6,543 nucleotides of DNA from Pseudomonadales bacterium (GTDB taxonomy: Bacteria; Pseudomonadota; Gammaproteobacteria; Pseudomonadales; DT-91), in contig JABSRR010000174.1 in the NCBI GenBank assembly GCA_013215025.1, positions 1-6,543 of the forward strand. Direction: 5' to 3'. Under the pieces are notes generated by a model that worked only from the letters and a program-made list of their open reading frames with translations, was not told the origin of the DNA and did not search any database. Shown one piece after another: positions 6,326-6,543 of the stretch. The stretch's first letter is position 1; each line of letters starts with the position of its first letter. Both the position numbers and the translations under genes were made by a program.

Positions 6326-6543
6326 CAAGCATCACCTTGGTAATGAATGAATAAACCCTGCGCACGTGAGCAAAGCAGCTGATCAGCAAAGCATTCACCG
6401 ATGATGAAGACTTTGCGTCCTTCAACCTTATCGATTCTGGCGGTAAACGATAATTCCTGAAATAGTGGCGTTGGCGCTAGATAAACAATGCTTAAGTTGG
6501 CGGTAGGGCCGGCTAACAGATTACAGCTGGCACACATCGCTAA
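6325..6543 (-). CDS. Hotdog-fold thioesterase-like protein (PaaI/4HBT type), C-terminal 72 residues
   Basis: The frame stays open through the right edge, so the N-terminal part, including the catalytic Asp/Glu helix of hotdog thioesterases, is not visible. The Met at 6537 is therefore probably internal. The visible part matches the last strands of the 4HBT domain: GPTANLSIVYLAPTPL is the strand that follows the central helix, then LSFTARIDKVEGRKVFIIGECF and LLCSRAQGLFI close the sheet. Such proteins hydrolyse acyl-CoA thioesters in the cytoplasm; the specific acyl substrate cannot be told from this fragment. The TGA stop at 6327-6325 shares its A with the receptor ATG, so the two are very likely co-transcribed and translationally coupled. 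Confidence 0.75.
   Translation of the reverse strand, partial: LAMCASCNLLAGPTANLSIVYLAPTPLFQELSFTARIDKVEGRKVFIIGECFADQLLCSRAQGLFIHYQGDA
6333..6338 (-). promoter_or_regulatory. Ribosome binding site of the TonB-dependent receptor
   Basis: AAGGTG read leftward lies 7 bases before the ATG at 6325 and inside the last codons of the thioesterase-like gene. The spacing favours this ATG over the TTG one codon upstream, which would be only 4 bases away. Confidence 0.65.

Noticed and set aside
1..6543. Mobile element, CRISPR, prophage or defence system
   Set aside because: No transposase, integrase, terminal repeats, spaced direct repeats or defence-type domains were seen. Nearly all the sequence is accounted for by the listed genes, with one 202-base intergenic region.

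Overview
The window is ordinary chromosomal sequence from a gammaproteobacterium. The proteins look most like those of the Pseudomonadales/Cellvibrionales side of the class. DNA is moderately AT-rich. The block DUF3108-purN-purM, divergent from DUF2066-hda, matches a conserved neighbourhood that I recall from Pseudomonas (the PA0943-PA0947 region). The lineage is inferred from gene order and protein style, not from any search.

Left part, minus strand (about 1-2115): purM, purN and a DUF3108 gene form a tight operon read right to left. purM and purN make early purine intermediates: PurN makes FGAR from GAR, and PurM makes AIR from FGAM. The stop of purM and the start of purN share one base (TAATG). 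The DUF3108 gene begins inside the 3' end of purN and runs off the left edge.

Middle, plus strand (about 2116-4112): a 202-base divergent intergenic region carries a good sigma-70 -10 for the rightward genes and a weaker candidate for purM. DUF2066, an exported protein of unknown function, is followed by hda. Hda is the AAA+ partner of the sliding clamp that inactivates DnaA-ATP after initiation. The hda ribosome binding site overlaps the DUF2066 stop codon.

Right part, minus strand (4118-6543): a TonB-dependent outer-membrane receptor is converging on hda, with only 5 bases between the two stop codons. Directly upstream of the receptor, overlapping by one base (TGATG), is the 3' end of a hotdog-fold thioesterase-like gene that enters from the right edge. 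The receptor has an unusual Asn/Ser-rich linker between signal peptide and TonB box, encoded by about seven imperfect 15-bp tandem repeats.

I see no RNA genes, insertion sequences, CRISPR arrays, prophage genes or defence genes. The genes are mostly housekeeping. The less ordinary features are the repeat-encoded receptor linker, the coupling of a cytoplasmic thioesterase with an outer-membrane receptor, and the odd start of the DUF3108 gene.
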